Source of the DNA: Gammaproteobacteria bacterium | Lineage (GTDB): Bacteria; Pseudomonadota; Gammaproteobacteria; Pseudomonadales; Azotimanducaceae | DNA length: 41,651 nt | Direction of reading: 5' to 3' | Assembly (NCBI GenBank): GCA_003248125.1 | Contig: QJXZ01000342.1 | Span: 1-41,651 of the forward strand | Part shown: positions 1 through 9,193 of the stretch, one piece after another | Layout of the letters: each line of letters begins with the position of its first letter | Numbering within the stretch: position 1 is the stretch's first letter | Made by a program: the position numbers and the translations under genes | Notes under the pieces: model-generated | The model's database searches: none | The model's input: only the letters and a program-made list of their open reading frames with translations | Told to the model about the DNA's origin: nothing

Positions 1-261
1 CTGGAGCGCGCCCTGCATCGCATTGATCTCTTGAAGCAAGAGGTGCACGACTACTACAGCAACTATCGCGTCAGCCGTGACCTGATCGAGCTCCGAAACC
101 TCATTCACGTCGCCGAGCTCATCGTACGTTCGGCACGGGCACGACGCGAAAGTCGTGGTCTGCACTACACGCTGGACTACCCGAGCCCCAAGCCGAACGG
201 GCACGATACGGTGCTCTATCCCAGCGTCACCGACCCTCTCGACGTGCTTCGCAATCGCTGA
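1..261 (+). CDS. nadB: L-aspartate oxidase, C-terminal fragment
   Basis: Open from the first base of the window, so the 5' part lies outside; 86 C-terminal residues are present. NadB oxidises L-aspartate to iminoaspartate in the first step of de novo NAD synthesis, a cytoplasmic FAD enzyme. The visible part is the helical C-terminal domain, with the characteristic stretch ELRNLIHVAELIVRSA followed by ESRGLHYTLDYP, which is diagnostic for NadB and separates it from fumarate reductase flavoproteins. The last 46 bases overlap the 3' end of ygfX on the other strand. nadB next to sdhE/ygfX is a common gammaproteobacterial arrangement. Confidence 0.95.
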   Translation: MERALHRIDLLKQEVHDYYSNYRVSRDLIELRNLIHVAELIVRSARARRESRGLHYTLDYPSPKPNGHDTVLYPSVTDPLDVLRNR

Positions 262-674
262 TCTCCGCCAAACCGCCAGAGCGGCGTAACCCGCGGCACC
301 GCCGCGATCAGATGTCGCTGTAGACGCGCGAACGCCACGCGTCCCACCTCGCTTCTGTGTACATACAGCCGTCGCGACGAGCGTTCGCCGCGAACATTTA
401 GCACCGACCAACCGGCGCATGACCAAGTCGACACGATGCGTTGGCGCATTCCATCGACTGCCACCCAGTCGGCGTCGAACATGAAGTGCTGCAGACGAGC
501 GCGCCGCGAGAAGCGCAGCAGCGCCCGACCCGCCATGGTGATTGCCACCGACACGAGCAACCACGCAACCCATGCCGGCGCATTGCCGAAGGCGGCCGCC
601 GCGGCACTCGGCGCCACTACGCATACCATCGGCGCGAGCTGTGTTGCGCCGGGGCGCCACTCAATCGCCAACAT
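216..674 (-). CDS. ygfX: YgfX-like inner-membrane protein (CptA family)
   Basis: A 152-residue protein partnered with SdhE. YgfX homologues are small inner-membrane proteins encoded beside sdhE. They have been linked both to succinate-dehydrogenase maturation and to a proposed toxin role (CptA), which is disputed. The start begins MLAIEWRP, close to the usual R-P-(S/G) opening of the family. Two hydrophobic segments follow (about residues 14-30 and 34-55), then a soluble tail with the typical RLQHFMFDADWVAVDG pattern. The start at 674 overlaps the sdhE stop by 14 bases, suggesting translational coupling. The last 15 codons run antisense into nadB. An in-frame start further upstream at 812 would be buried in sdhE and was rejected. 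Identification rests on pattern and context. Confidence 0.8.
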   Translation of the reverse strand: MLAIEWRPGATQLAPMVCVVAPSAAAAAFGNAPAWVAWLLVSVAITMAGRALLRFSRRARLQHFMFDADWVAVDGMRQRIVSTWSCAGWSVLNVRGERSSRRLYVHRSEVGRVAFARLQRHLIAAVPRVTPLWRFGGDQRLRSTSRGSVTLG

Positions 675-930
675 GCGGTCCCCGCTTGGCGTTGAACGCT
701 CGAATGTCATCCACCATCGCTGCCAGCTGCTGATCGGGCGGTTCCGAAGTGCCCTGTAGCCAAGCCCAAATGTCTTGATCCTCACAATCGAGCAGACGCC
801 CGTAATTTGCACACTGCTCGGCCGTGAGGTGAGGACCTTCGCTGCGAATGAAGGGCGGCAGCAGAAGGTCGAGCTCCAACAGTCCGCGACGGCTGCGCCA
901 TATCAACCGATTGACTACTGTAGAATGCAC
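661..930 (-). CDS. sdhE: Succinate dehydrogenase flavinylation factor SdhE
   Basis: An 89-residue protein of the SdhE/YgfY/Sdh5 family, which assists covalent attachment of FAD to the SdhA flavoprotein (and FrdA) in the cytoplasm. The hallmark motif RRGLLELD gives R15, G16 and E19, the same numbering as in E. coli, where the RGxxE motif is required for function. The helical remainder (LLDCEDQDIWAWLQG, then an NAKRGP end) is also typical, and the length is normal. The start is GTG at 930; no good ribosome-binding site is visible, but no other start preserves the motif. ygfX follows with a 14-base overlap and ygfZ diverges from it. Confidence 0.93.
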   Translation of the reverse strand: MHSTVVNRLIWRSRRGLLELDLLLPPFIRSEGPHLTAEQCANYGRLLDCEDQDIWAWLQGTSEPPDQQLAAMVDDIRAFNAKRGPHVGD

Positions 931-1024
931 TTGGCGCGTCCGGCCACGGTCGAAAAGTGGTCGACACTAGTGCAACGGCAGGCAAAAATCATGCGCCAAC
1001 GTCCCGTCACGGTGTGCGCCGACG

Positions 1025-1849
1025 ATGCGAGAGTGCATCGAACTCACGGACTTCGCGGTGGTCTCGGCGACCGGCGCCGACGCCAGATCGTTTCTGCAGG
1101 GCTACCTGACCTGCGATCTCGACGCCCTGTCGCCGAACCATGCACTGATCGGTGCATTGTGCAACTTGCAGGGTCGCGTGATAACGGATGTGCTCGTGGC
1201 CGAGCACCACGACGGCCTTCTGCTCTGCATGCATGGTTCGACGACCGACCTGTTCGTCGGCACGCTGACCAAGTACCTTGTGTTCTCCAAGACCCGCCTC
1301 ATCACCGAAGCAGAGTGGGCCGCGGTCGGCTGTTTCGAGCCGGGCGAAGCACCGCTAACGGTCAGCCCTACGCACGCAGGCATCGGCGTATCACTGGCCG
1401 ACGGCTCGCGACAACTGTTGATGGTGCCGCGAGCCGAGGCTGAAGGAATCGTCAAGAGGCATGACGCCGCCGCGGCACGTGCGTGGGCGGCGGCCGACGT
1501 CGCGTGCCGCTGGGTGCACGTCACGGCCAGCATCTCGGGAAAGTTTCTGCCGCAGATGCTCGGCTACGCGGAGCTCGGTGCCATCAGCTTCAGCAAGGGC
1601 TGCTATCTCGGCCAAGAAATTGTCGCGCGCGCACAACACCGTGGCGAGGTGAAGAGGCGGCTTACCACGGCGCATTGGTCCGGTATTGCACCGATGGTCG
1701 GAGACGCTGTCGCCGATGCAGCCGGCAACCAAATTGCCACGCTGGTCACCGTTGCCGGCGGTCCCACTTCCGGCACGGCACTCGCGGTCGGCATGGCACG
1801 TCGAGGTACTACGGGCCGCACCGCTGGCGGCGCCACCATCGCATTCTGA
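1025..1849 (+). CDS. ygfZ: Folate-binding Fe-S/tRNA-modification protein YgfZ
   Basis: A 274-residue GcvT-like protein. YgfZ binds tetrahydrofolate and supports Fe/S enzymes including the tRNA methylthiotransferase MiaB, in the cytoplasm. The signature K-G-C-Y-x-G-Q-E motif is at residues 191-198 with the conserved Cys193, followed by IVARAQHRGEVKRRL, diagnostic for the family rather than glycine-cleavage T protein. The first ~80 residues show the LQGYLTCDLDAL / CNLQGRV pattern shared with GcvT. ATG at 1025 is the only reasonable start; no strong Shine-Dalgarno sequence precedes it. It is transcribed divergently from sdhE across a 94-base gap. A TAGAAT on the + strand at 921-926 could be a -10 element but has no convincing -35. 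Confidence 0.93.
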   Translation: MRECIELTDFAVVSATGADARSFLQGYLTCDLDALSPNHALIGALCNLQGRVITDVLVAEHHDGLLLCMHGSTTDLFVGTLTKYLVFSKTRLITEAEWAAVGCFEPGEAPLTVSPTHAGIGVSLADGSRQLLMVPRAEAEGIVKRHDAAAARAWAAADVACRWVHVTASISGKFLPQMLGYAELGAISFSKGCYLGQEIVARAQHRGEVKRRLTTAHWSGIAPMVGDAVADAAGNQIATLVTVAGGPTSGTALAVGMARRGTTGRTAGGATIAF

Positions 1850-1900
1850 ACGCTCGAAAGAAAACGTCGGGCAAGGACGATCCGTGGAACGCCGCGGCGC

Positions 1901-2227
1901 CTACCGCTTGGGACGCAGCTTTTCGAGCATGACACCCACCTTCGTTTCGAGATCGACCATCTCGAGCCTCAAGCGGTCACGCTCGACGTCGTCGTTCGCG
2001 GCCGCGAACCTCTCGCGCAAAGCGGCCAACTTGCGCAACATCTCCACCTCGGCCGGCACATAGCCCGCGTTCTTCAGCACTTTGTAGGCCATGCGCAGCT
2101 CGGTGGGTGTGGCCATGAAACCGTCGTCGAAATCGAACGGCTTGCCGAAGCCTGGATTACGCCGCATTTCGCCCGATCGTTCGACGTCCGCAACCCACTG
2201 CTTGATGATGTCGTCGACGCCCGCCAC
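1901..2227 (-). CDS. DUF1992 (DnaJC28-like) protein
   Basis: A 108-residue protein matching the domain known in eukaryotes as the DnaJ homologue subfamily C member 28 conserved region (DUF1992), here without any J domain. Recognisable elements are an N-terminal DDIIKQW, NPGFGKPF around residues 25-32, a KVLKNAGYVPAEVEM segment, and a charged coiled-coil-like C-terminus. Molecular function is unknown. The GTG start at 2227 is chosen because a GAGGAG ribosome-binding site overlaps the mmsB stop just upstream, and translation further upstream would run antisense-like through mmsB. It is the last gene of the valine-degradation operon, 4 bases after mmsB. Whether it acts in that pathway is unknown. 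Confidence 0.85.
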   Translation of the reverse strand: MAGVDDIIKQWVADVERSGEMRRNPGFGKPFDFDDGFMATPTELRMAYKVLKNAGYVPAEVEMLRKLAALRERFAAANDDVERDRLRLEMVDLETKVGVMLEKLRPKR

Positions 2228-2231
2228 GGCT

Positions 2232-3134
2232 TTACTCCTCGATGTAGTGCCGCTGAATCGACGAGAAGTCCAGATCGCCGGCATCGTACTCGGACCGTAG
2301 CGCACGGTACAGATCGTGCGCGAGCGAGCCCATAGGCGTGTCGGCGCCGACCGTCTGTGCGTTATCCATGGCAAGCCCAAGGTCCTTGATCATGAGATTG
2401 ACGAGAAATCCGCCGCGATAACCGCGCGCGGCCGGTACGTCGGGCATGACGCCGGGAAACGGATTGTAGACCTGCAATGCCCAGTTGCCGCCGGACGACC
2501 GCCTCATGATCTCGGATAAGGTCGCAGGGTCGAGTCCGTTCGCCACGCCTAGCGCCAGGGATTCGGCCGTGCCCACCATCTGCACGGCGAGCAACAAATT
2601 GTTGCATACCTTGGCGACCTGCCCGGCACCGCTCGGCCCAGCATGAAAGACGTTCGAGCCCATCGCTGCGAACAACGATCGCGCCCGTTCGAGGTGACGC
2701 GCATCGCCACCGACCATGAAGGTCAGCGTCGCCTTCTCCGCACCCGCGGTTCCGCCGGAAACCGGCGCATCGAGCATCGCGATTCCGCATTCCTGCGCTG
2801 CGGTCGCCACCCGCCGCGCCGATTGCGGCGCAATCGTGCTGCAGTCGATGAGCAGTGTTTCGGATTCCATGCGATCGAGAAGTCCGGCTCCCTCACCGTC
2901 TACACCCAAGTAGAGCGACTCCACGTGCTCGCTGGCGGGCAGCATACTGATGAAGGCATCGGCACGGTGCGCCGCCGCCACGGCCGATTCTGCGATCTTC
3001 ATGCCGGCATCGCTACCACGCGCGCGTGCGCGTTGCTGGATGTCGAAGCCGACCACTTCGTAGCCTGCTTTGACGAGGTTGGCCGCCATCGGTAGTCCCA
3101 TGTTGCCGAGGCCGACGAAACCGATGCGCTTCAT
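2232..3134 (-). CDS. mmsB: 3-hydroxyisobutyrate dehydrogenase
   Basis: A 300-residue NAD-dependent enzyme oxidising 3-hydroxyisobutyrate to methylmalonate semialdehyde in valine catabolism. The Rossmann motif GLGNMG is at residues 8-13, the substrate-binding DAPVSGG at 122-128, and the catalytic lysine is K175 in GAGQVAKVCNN, with N178/N179. Length is typical of the beta-hydroxyacid dehydrogenase family. Context settles the choice among close relatives (tartronate semialdehyde reductase, glyoxylate reductase): the gene lies between 3-hydroxyisobutyryl-CoA hydrolase, whose stop region it overlaps by 4 bases (ATGA), and a DUF1992 gene, and downstream of mmsA, which makes the next enzyme. Confidence 0.93.
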   Translation of the reverse strand: MKRIGFVGLGNMGLPMAANLVKAGYEVVGFDIQQRARARGSDAGMKIAESAVAAAHRADAFISMLPASEHVESLYLGVDGEGAGLLDRMESETLLIDCSTIAPQSARRVATAAQECGIAMLDAPVSGGTAGAEKATLTFMVGGDARHLERARSLFAAMGSNVFHAGPSGAGQVAKVCNNLLLAVQMVGTAESLALGVANGLDPATLSEIMRRSSGGNWALQVYNPFPGVMPDVPAARGYRGGFLVNLMIKDLGLAMDNAQTVGADTPMGSLAHDLYRALRSEYDAGDLDFSSIQRHYIEE

Positions 3135-4255
3135 CGACCCAAATCCGCAAGCGGATGCGTGGGCCAGGGTTCGACGAAGTGCGACGCAACGTAGGTCTCG
3201 GGCAACGCGTCGAGGTCATCGAACAGCCATCGCGGCGATTTGTCCTTATCGACCAACAGCGCGCGCACCCCTTCTGCAAACTCTGGATTGCGCGCGCAAT
3301 GGGTAGCGACCGTGAGCTCGAGGCGAAACGAGTCGGCCAACGTGAGATGAGGCAGGCGTCGCACCTGCTCGAGTACGATGCCAACCGTCGTCGGGCAGCC
3401 GCGCCTCATGGTCTCGACCGCAGCATCGAGGAATGGGTCCTCACCCGCGAGTGAACGAACTGCTTCACCCAACGCGGCCGTCGACTCCGGGAGGGGGTCG
3501 AGCACGCTCGCAATGCGCTCCTCGAAGCGCGCTAAGCGACTCGCCGGTGGATTGGCTGCCCGCATGGCTAGCGCCGCTTCGATGCGGGGAACGTCGCTTG
3601 GGTCGGCGGCCCATTCGATGCCACGTAGCACGTCGATCAAAGCGCCCCAGTCGCGCTCGATCACGTGCGTGGCAAGACCGACGCGAAACGCGTCCGCCGC
3701 ATTCAGCTCACTGCCGGTTGCGCCGAAGAAAAGTGCCACGTGCCGAGGCAATGACTTCAACACCCAGGTGCCGCCGGCGTCGGGAAACAGGCCGATGGTC
3801 ACCTCCGGCATGGCGACGCGCGAACGGTCCGTTGCGAGCCGAAAGCGCGACGCCGAGAAGAGCCCCAAACCGCCGCCCATGACAATGCCGTCGCCGTAAC
3901 ACAGGAGTGGCTTCGTGAACGTGTGCAACCCATAGTCGAGTCGGTATTCGGCTGCGAAGAACGACTCCGCGAAGTCGTCGACCAACCTCCCGGCCGCGAG
4001 ATTGCGCTTGATGCTGTCGTGCAATGCGCGAACGTCGCCGCCCGCGCAGAATGCGCGATCGCCCGCACCCTTCAGCACGACGGCGACAATCTCGGGATCC
4101 GCCGCCCAGCGTGCGAGCGCCGGCGTCAGAATGTCGATCATCGCCCGCGACAACGAATTCAGCGTTCGTTCGGCATTCAGCGTGGCGACGGCAAGCGTCG
4201 CGCCACACGTCGTGGTCACCTCCTCGACGACAACCGCAGAATCCTGACCGAGCAC
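3131..4255 (-). CDS. 3-hydroxyisobutyryl-CoA hydrolase (enoyl-CoA hydratase/isomerase family)
   Basis: A 374-residue crotonase-fold enzyme that releases free 3-hydroxyisobutyrate from its CoA ester, the step before mmsB. AFCAGGDVRAL (from residue 68) and GDGIVMGGGLGLF (121-133) form the CoA-binding/oxyanion-hole signatures. MPEVTIGLFPDAGGTW (149-164) carries the acidic residues expected in the hydrolase subgroup (E151, D159). The long C-terminal helical region, beyond the ~260 residues of plain hydratases, also fits HIBCH. The GTG start at 4255 is supported by TAGGGG seven bases upstream. It lies 10 bases after mmsA and overlaps mmsB by 4 bases, so the three are probably one transcript. Confidence 0.92.
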   Translation of the reverse strand: MLGQDSAVVVEEVTTTCGATLAVATLNAERTLNSLSRAMIDILTPALARWAADPEIVAVVLKGAGDRAFCAGGDVRALHDSIKRNLAAGRLVDDFAESFFAAEYRLDYGLHTFTKPLLCYGDGIVMGGGLGLFSASRFRLATDRSRVAMPEVTIGLFPDAGGTWVLKSLPRHVALFFGATGSELNAADAFRVGLATHVIERDWGALIDVLRGIEWAADPSDVPRIEAALAMRAANPPASRLARFEERIASVLDPLPESTAALGEAVRSLAGEDPFLDAAVETMRRGCPTTVGIVLEQVRRLPHLTLADSFRLELTVATHCARNPEFAEGVRALLVDKDKSPRWLFDDLDALPETYVASHFVEPWPTHPLADLGR

Positions 4256-4265
4256 CCGTTCGCCC

Positions 4266-5759
4266 CTACTGCAGTCGAATGGTCATGTTCGGTCCGGTCG
4301 CCGCGACATCGTCGAACCACCGCGACGTGATCGTCTTCGTCTCGGTGTAGAAACGCACTGCTTGCTTCCCGTACGCATGCTGATCACCGAAGAACGACCT
4401 TCGCCAACCGGTGAACGAGAAGAAAGGTAAGGGCACCGGAATTGGCACGTTGATCCCGACTTGCCCAACTTCCACTTCGTGCTGAAACCGGCGTGCGGCA
4501 CCGCCGCTCGAGGTGAAAATCGACGTGCCGTTGCCATAGGGATTGGCGTTGATGGTCGCGATTGCTTGGTCGAGCTCGTCGACTTCGAGCACGAGCAGCA
4601 CTGGGCCGAATATCTCCTCGCGATAGATCGTCATGTCGGTGCGCACGCCGCCGAACAGCGTCGGGCCCACCCAGTTACCATTTGGGTAGCCGGCTACGCG
4701 ACAATCGGAGCCATCCAGCAGGCAGGCGGCGCCTTCCTCCTTACCTTTGGCGATGAAGTCGAGAATACGATTGCGCGCCTGCGGCGAGATCTGCGGCCCG
4801 TACGCAGCGTCCTTGGAGTCCCAAGGGCCGGGTGCAACCTTCGACATGGCCTGTGCCAAGTCTGGAATCCAAGCTTTGGCCGCACCGACGAATACGGCAA
4901 CGCTGATGGCCATGCAGCGTTGTCCCGCGGCGCCGCATGCCGCGCCGACGAGACTATCGATCGTTTGTGCCTTCGGCGCATCCGGCATGATCACCATATG
5001 GTTCTTCGCGCCTGCCAGTGCCTGTACACGCTTCAAGTTGGCGGTGCTGGTGCGATAGACGTGTTCCGCCACAGGCACCGATCCAACGAACGAAACGGCC
5101 TTGATGTCGGGGTGAGTGAGCAACGCATCGACCTGCTGCTTACCGCCGTGAACGACCTGCAACACGCCCTGCGGCGCACCCGCCTCGACGAACAGCTCAG
5201 CGAGTCGCATCGGCGTCATGGGATCCTGCTCGGAGGGCTTCAACACGAACGTGTTTCCGCAAGCAATCGCCATTGGAAACATCCATAGCGGAATCATGGC
5301 AGGGAAGTTGAACGGCGTGATGCCGGCACATACGCCGAGCGGCTGCAAATAACTTTGCGTGTCGATCCTGCGCGCCACGTTCTCGACGGTCTCACCCATC
5401 ATCAACGTCGCAACGTTGCACGCGTGCTCCACCACTTCGATACCGCGCCACACGTCACCTTGTGCATCGGCAAACGTCTTGCCGGTCTCCAACGCCAGGC
5501 CCTTTGCAATATCGTCCTGGTAGCGCTTCAAGAGATCCTGATACTTGAGCATGAGGCGCGCTCGCTCGGGTATCGGAGTTTCGCGCCAAGTCTGGAAGGC
5601 CGCTTGCGCACTTGCGACCGCGCGGTCTATCTCCGCGCCGGTTGCAAATGGGACCTCGCCCAACACTGCCTGCGTGGCAGGGTTGGTGACCGGAATGGAT
5701 TCATTACTCGCGCTATCGACGAACTCACCGCCGATGAACATCTTCACGAGTGCCGCCAC
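4266..5759 (-). CDS. mmsA: Methylmalonate-semialdehyde dehydrogenase (CoA-acylating)
   Basis: A 497-residue aldehyde-dehydrogenase-fold enzyme converting methylmalonate semialdehyde plus CoA and NAD to propionyl-CoA and CO2. The catalytic cysteine is C282 in GQRCMAIS and the cofactor-binding FVLKPSE holds K174. In place of the general-base glutamate of ordinary aldehyde dehydrogenases is AGAKNHM (N253), the mark of the CoA-dependent subgroup. The C-terminal half has the [13 protein letters not shown] pattern typical of MmsA. The GTG start at 5759 has GGGAG seven bases upstream; an ATG at codon 7 is a weaker alternative. It is first gene of the leftward valine operon. I see no clear promoter in the 102 bases before it. 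Confidence 0.95.
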   Translation of the reverse strand: MAALVKMFIGGEFVDSASNESIPVTNPATQAVLGEVPFATGAEIDRAVASAQAAFQTWRETPIPERARLMLKYQDLLKRYQDDIAKGLALETGKTFADAQGDVWRGIEVVEHACNVATLMMGETVENVARRIDTQSYLQPLGVCAGITPFNFPAMIPLWMFPMAIACGNTFVLKPSEQDPMTPMRLAELFVEAGAPQGVLQVVHGGKQQVDALLTHPDIKAVSFVGSVPVAEHVYRTSTANLKRVQALAGAKNHMVIMPDAPKAQTIDSLVGAACGAAGQRCMAISVAVFVGAAKAWIPDLAQAMSKVAPGPWDSKDAAYGPQISPQARNRILDFIAKGKEEGAACLLDGSDCRVAGYPNGNWVGPTLFGGVRTDMTIYREEIFGPVLLVLEVDELDQAIATINANPYGNGTSIFTSSGGAARRFQHEVEVGQVGINVPIPVPLPFFSFTGWRRSFFGDQHAYGKQAVRFYTETKTITSRWFDDVAATGPNMTIRLQ

Positions 5760-5861
5760 AGGCTACTCCCAAGCAACATCAATGTCTGGCGATGATCGCA
5801 TACGAACCCCGCCGTACGCGCGCACCAGCACCACGACGGCAGAAAATCACACCGCTGCGGA

Positions 5862-6571
5862 CTACTCCACCGCGAGCCAATCGATCGGCGCTTGGCCATG
5901 AGCGACTAGATAGGCGTTCGCCTTCGAAAAGTGCCGACAGCCGAAGAAACCCCGATGTGCCGATAGCGGCGATGGATGGGGCGCGGTGAGCACACAATGC
6001 CGGCGGCGATCGACGATGGCCCCTTTGCGCTGGGCGTAGCTGCCCCACAACATGAACACCAGACCTTCACGTTCTTCGTTCAGGCACTCGACGATGCGGT
6101 CGGTGAACGCCTCCCATCCACGACCTTGATGGGAACCAGCACGACCTCGCTCGACAGTGAGCACCGCGTTCAGTAGCAGAACTCCCTGCCGTGCCCAGGC
6201 GGTCAACGATCCACGGTGTGCGCCCAAGCGCCGCTCTGGCGGTGGTGAGAGATCGTCGTTGATCTCCTGAATTATGTTGATCAGGGACGGCGGCAAGTCG
6301 ACACCGGACTGGACGGAAAAGCACAGGCCGTGCGCCTGCCCTGGCCCGTGATAGGGATCCTGACCGATGATGATCACGCGCACCGCTTCGAATGGACAAA
6401 GATCCAGCGCAGCGAAGATCTCGGATCCCTTCGGATAGATGACTTTGTGAGCAGCCTTCTGTTCGCCCAAGAATCGCCGCAAAGACTTCATGTACGGCTT
6501 GTCGAATTCCTCGAGTAGCACGCGCTTCCACGAGTCGTGCAGCACGACCCGATCGGCTGCGCGCTGCTCGC

Positions 6572-6575
<4 letters not shown>
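5862..6575 (-). CDS. ung: Uracil-DNA glycosylase, family 1
   Basis: A 237-residue base-excision-repair enzyme removing uracil from DNA. The water-activating motif [14 protein letters not shown] is at residues 71-84 with catalytic D73, and the leucine-intercalation loop [13 protein letters not shown] at 200-212 has catalytic H200; both are textbook family-1 signatures. Length is normal. ATG at 6575 overlaps the lysS stop by 4 bases (ATGA), so it is probably translated by coupling from lysS. Beyond its stop there is only a very small GC hairpin followed by a short T stretch, too weak to call a terminator with confidence. Confidence 0.96.
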
Positions 6576-8062
<1,487 letters not shown>

Positions 8063-8066
8063 GGCG

Positions 8067-9165
8067 TCACAATCCTGCCTTCAGGCTCGCTTCCACGAAT
8101 TCGTCGAGATCACCGTCGAGCACCTCGTCGGGATCCGATCGCTCCACGCCGGTGCGTAGATCCTTGACGCGCGATTGATCGAGCACGTACGAGCGTATCT
8201 GACTTCCCCATCCGATGTCCGCCTTGCCGTCCTCGAGCGCCTGTACCTCCGCGCGGCGCTTCATCATCTCGATCTCGTAGAGCTTGGCACGCAGCTGCTT
8301 CCAGGCCTTGTCGCGATTCTGGTGCTGCGACCGCTCGCTTTGGCACTGCACGACGATACCGGAAGGCATGTGCGTCAGCCGGATGGCCGAGTCGGTCTTG
8401 TTGACGTGCTGACCACCCGCCCCGCTCGCCCGATACGTGTCGGTACGAACGTCGGCCGGATTGATTTCGATTTCGATATCGTCGTCCACTTCCGGTGAGA
8501 CGAAAATCGACGCGAACGACGTGTGCCGCCGATTGCCCGAATCGAACGGCGACTTACGCACCAGGCGGTGAACACCGGTCTCCGTGCGCAGCCATCCATA
8601 TGCGTATTCGCCGGTTACCAGCACCGTTGCGCTCTTGATGCCAGCCACCTCGCCCGGTGATACCTCGATGAGTTCGGTCTCGAAACCGCGATGCTCGGAC
8701 CACTTCAGGTACATGCGCAGCAACATCTCCGCCCAGTCCTGCGCCTCGGTGCCGCCAGATCCGGCTTGCACGTCCACGAACGCATTGTTGGCATCGAGCT
8801 CGCCCTGAAACATTCTTTGGAACTCGAGCGCAGCGAGCTCTTTCTCGACGCGAGCGAGGTCGGCATCGATGGCGTCGAGCGCGGCTGCGTCTTCCTCGTC
8901 GGCAGCCAGCTCGGTCAGCTCGGCGAGATCGGCGACACTCTTGTGAACGGAACCGAGCGACGTGACGATACGATCCAGCGTGGATCGTTCTTTTCCTAGC
9001 GCTTGGGCGTGGTCTTGGTCGTCCCACACCTTGGGGTCGGCGAGCTCCAATTCGATCTCTTCGAGCCGGTGTTTGCGGCCATCGAAGTCAAAGATACCCC
9101 CTGAGTGCTGCATCACGGGCCGACAGATCCTTCAGCCATTCGCGGATTGCAGTCAATTCAGCCAT
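8067..9165 (-). CDS. prfB: Peptide chain release factor 2 (programmed +1 frameshift)
   Basis: RF2 recognises UGA/UAA stop codons and triggers peptide release. The gene is read in two frames: ATG at 9165 opens 25 codons ending RGYL and UGA (9090-9088). The ribosome skips one base, the T at 9090, and continues with GAC at 9089-9087 to 8067, giving 365 residues, the same length as E. coli RF2. The recognition tripeptide SPF falls at 205-207 and the GGQ peptidyl-transferase motif at 250-252, again as in E. coli. Annotating only the long second frame from an internal ATG at 9116 would give a wrong N-terminus. Expression is autoregulated: low RF2 favours frameshifting at the UGA. Confidence 0.96.
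9087..9102 (-). promoter_or_regulatory. RF2 autoregulatory +1 frameshift site
   Basis: On the minus strand the bases read AGG GGG TAT CTT TGA C: an internal Shine-Dalgarno-like AGGGGG, a three-base spacer codon, the slippery CTT and the in-frame UGA followed by C. This matches the well-known E. coli prfB site. The upstream frame stops at the UGA and the downstream frame resumes one base later. Confidence 0.95.
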
Positions 9166-9193
9166 CGATACCCCTGACGAAAAGCGCGCAAGT

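Noticed and set aside
5820-5862. Intrinsic terminator after ung
   Set aside because: Only a 3-4 bp CCGC/GCGG stem with a very short loop before TGTGATTTTCT; too weak.
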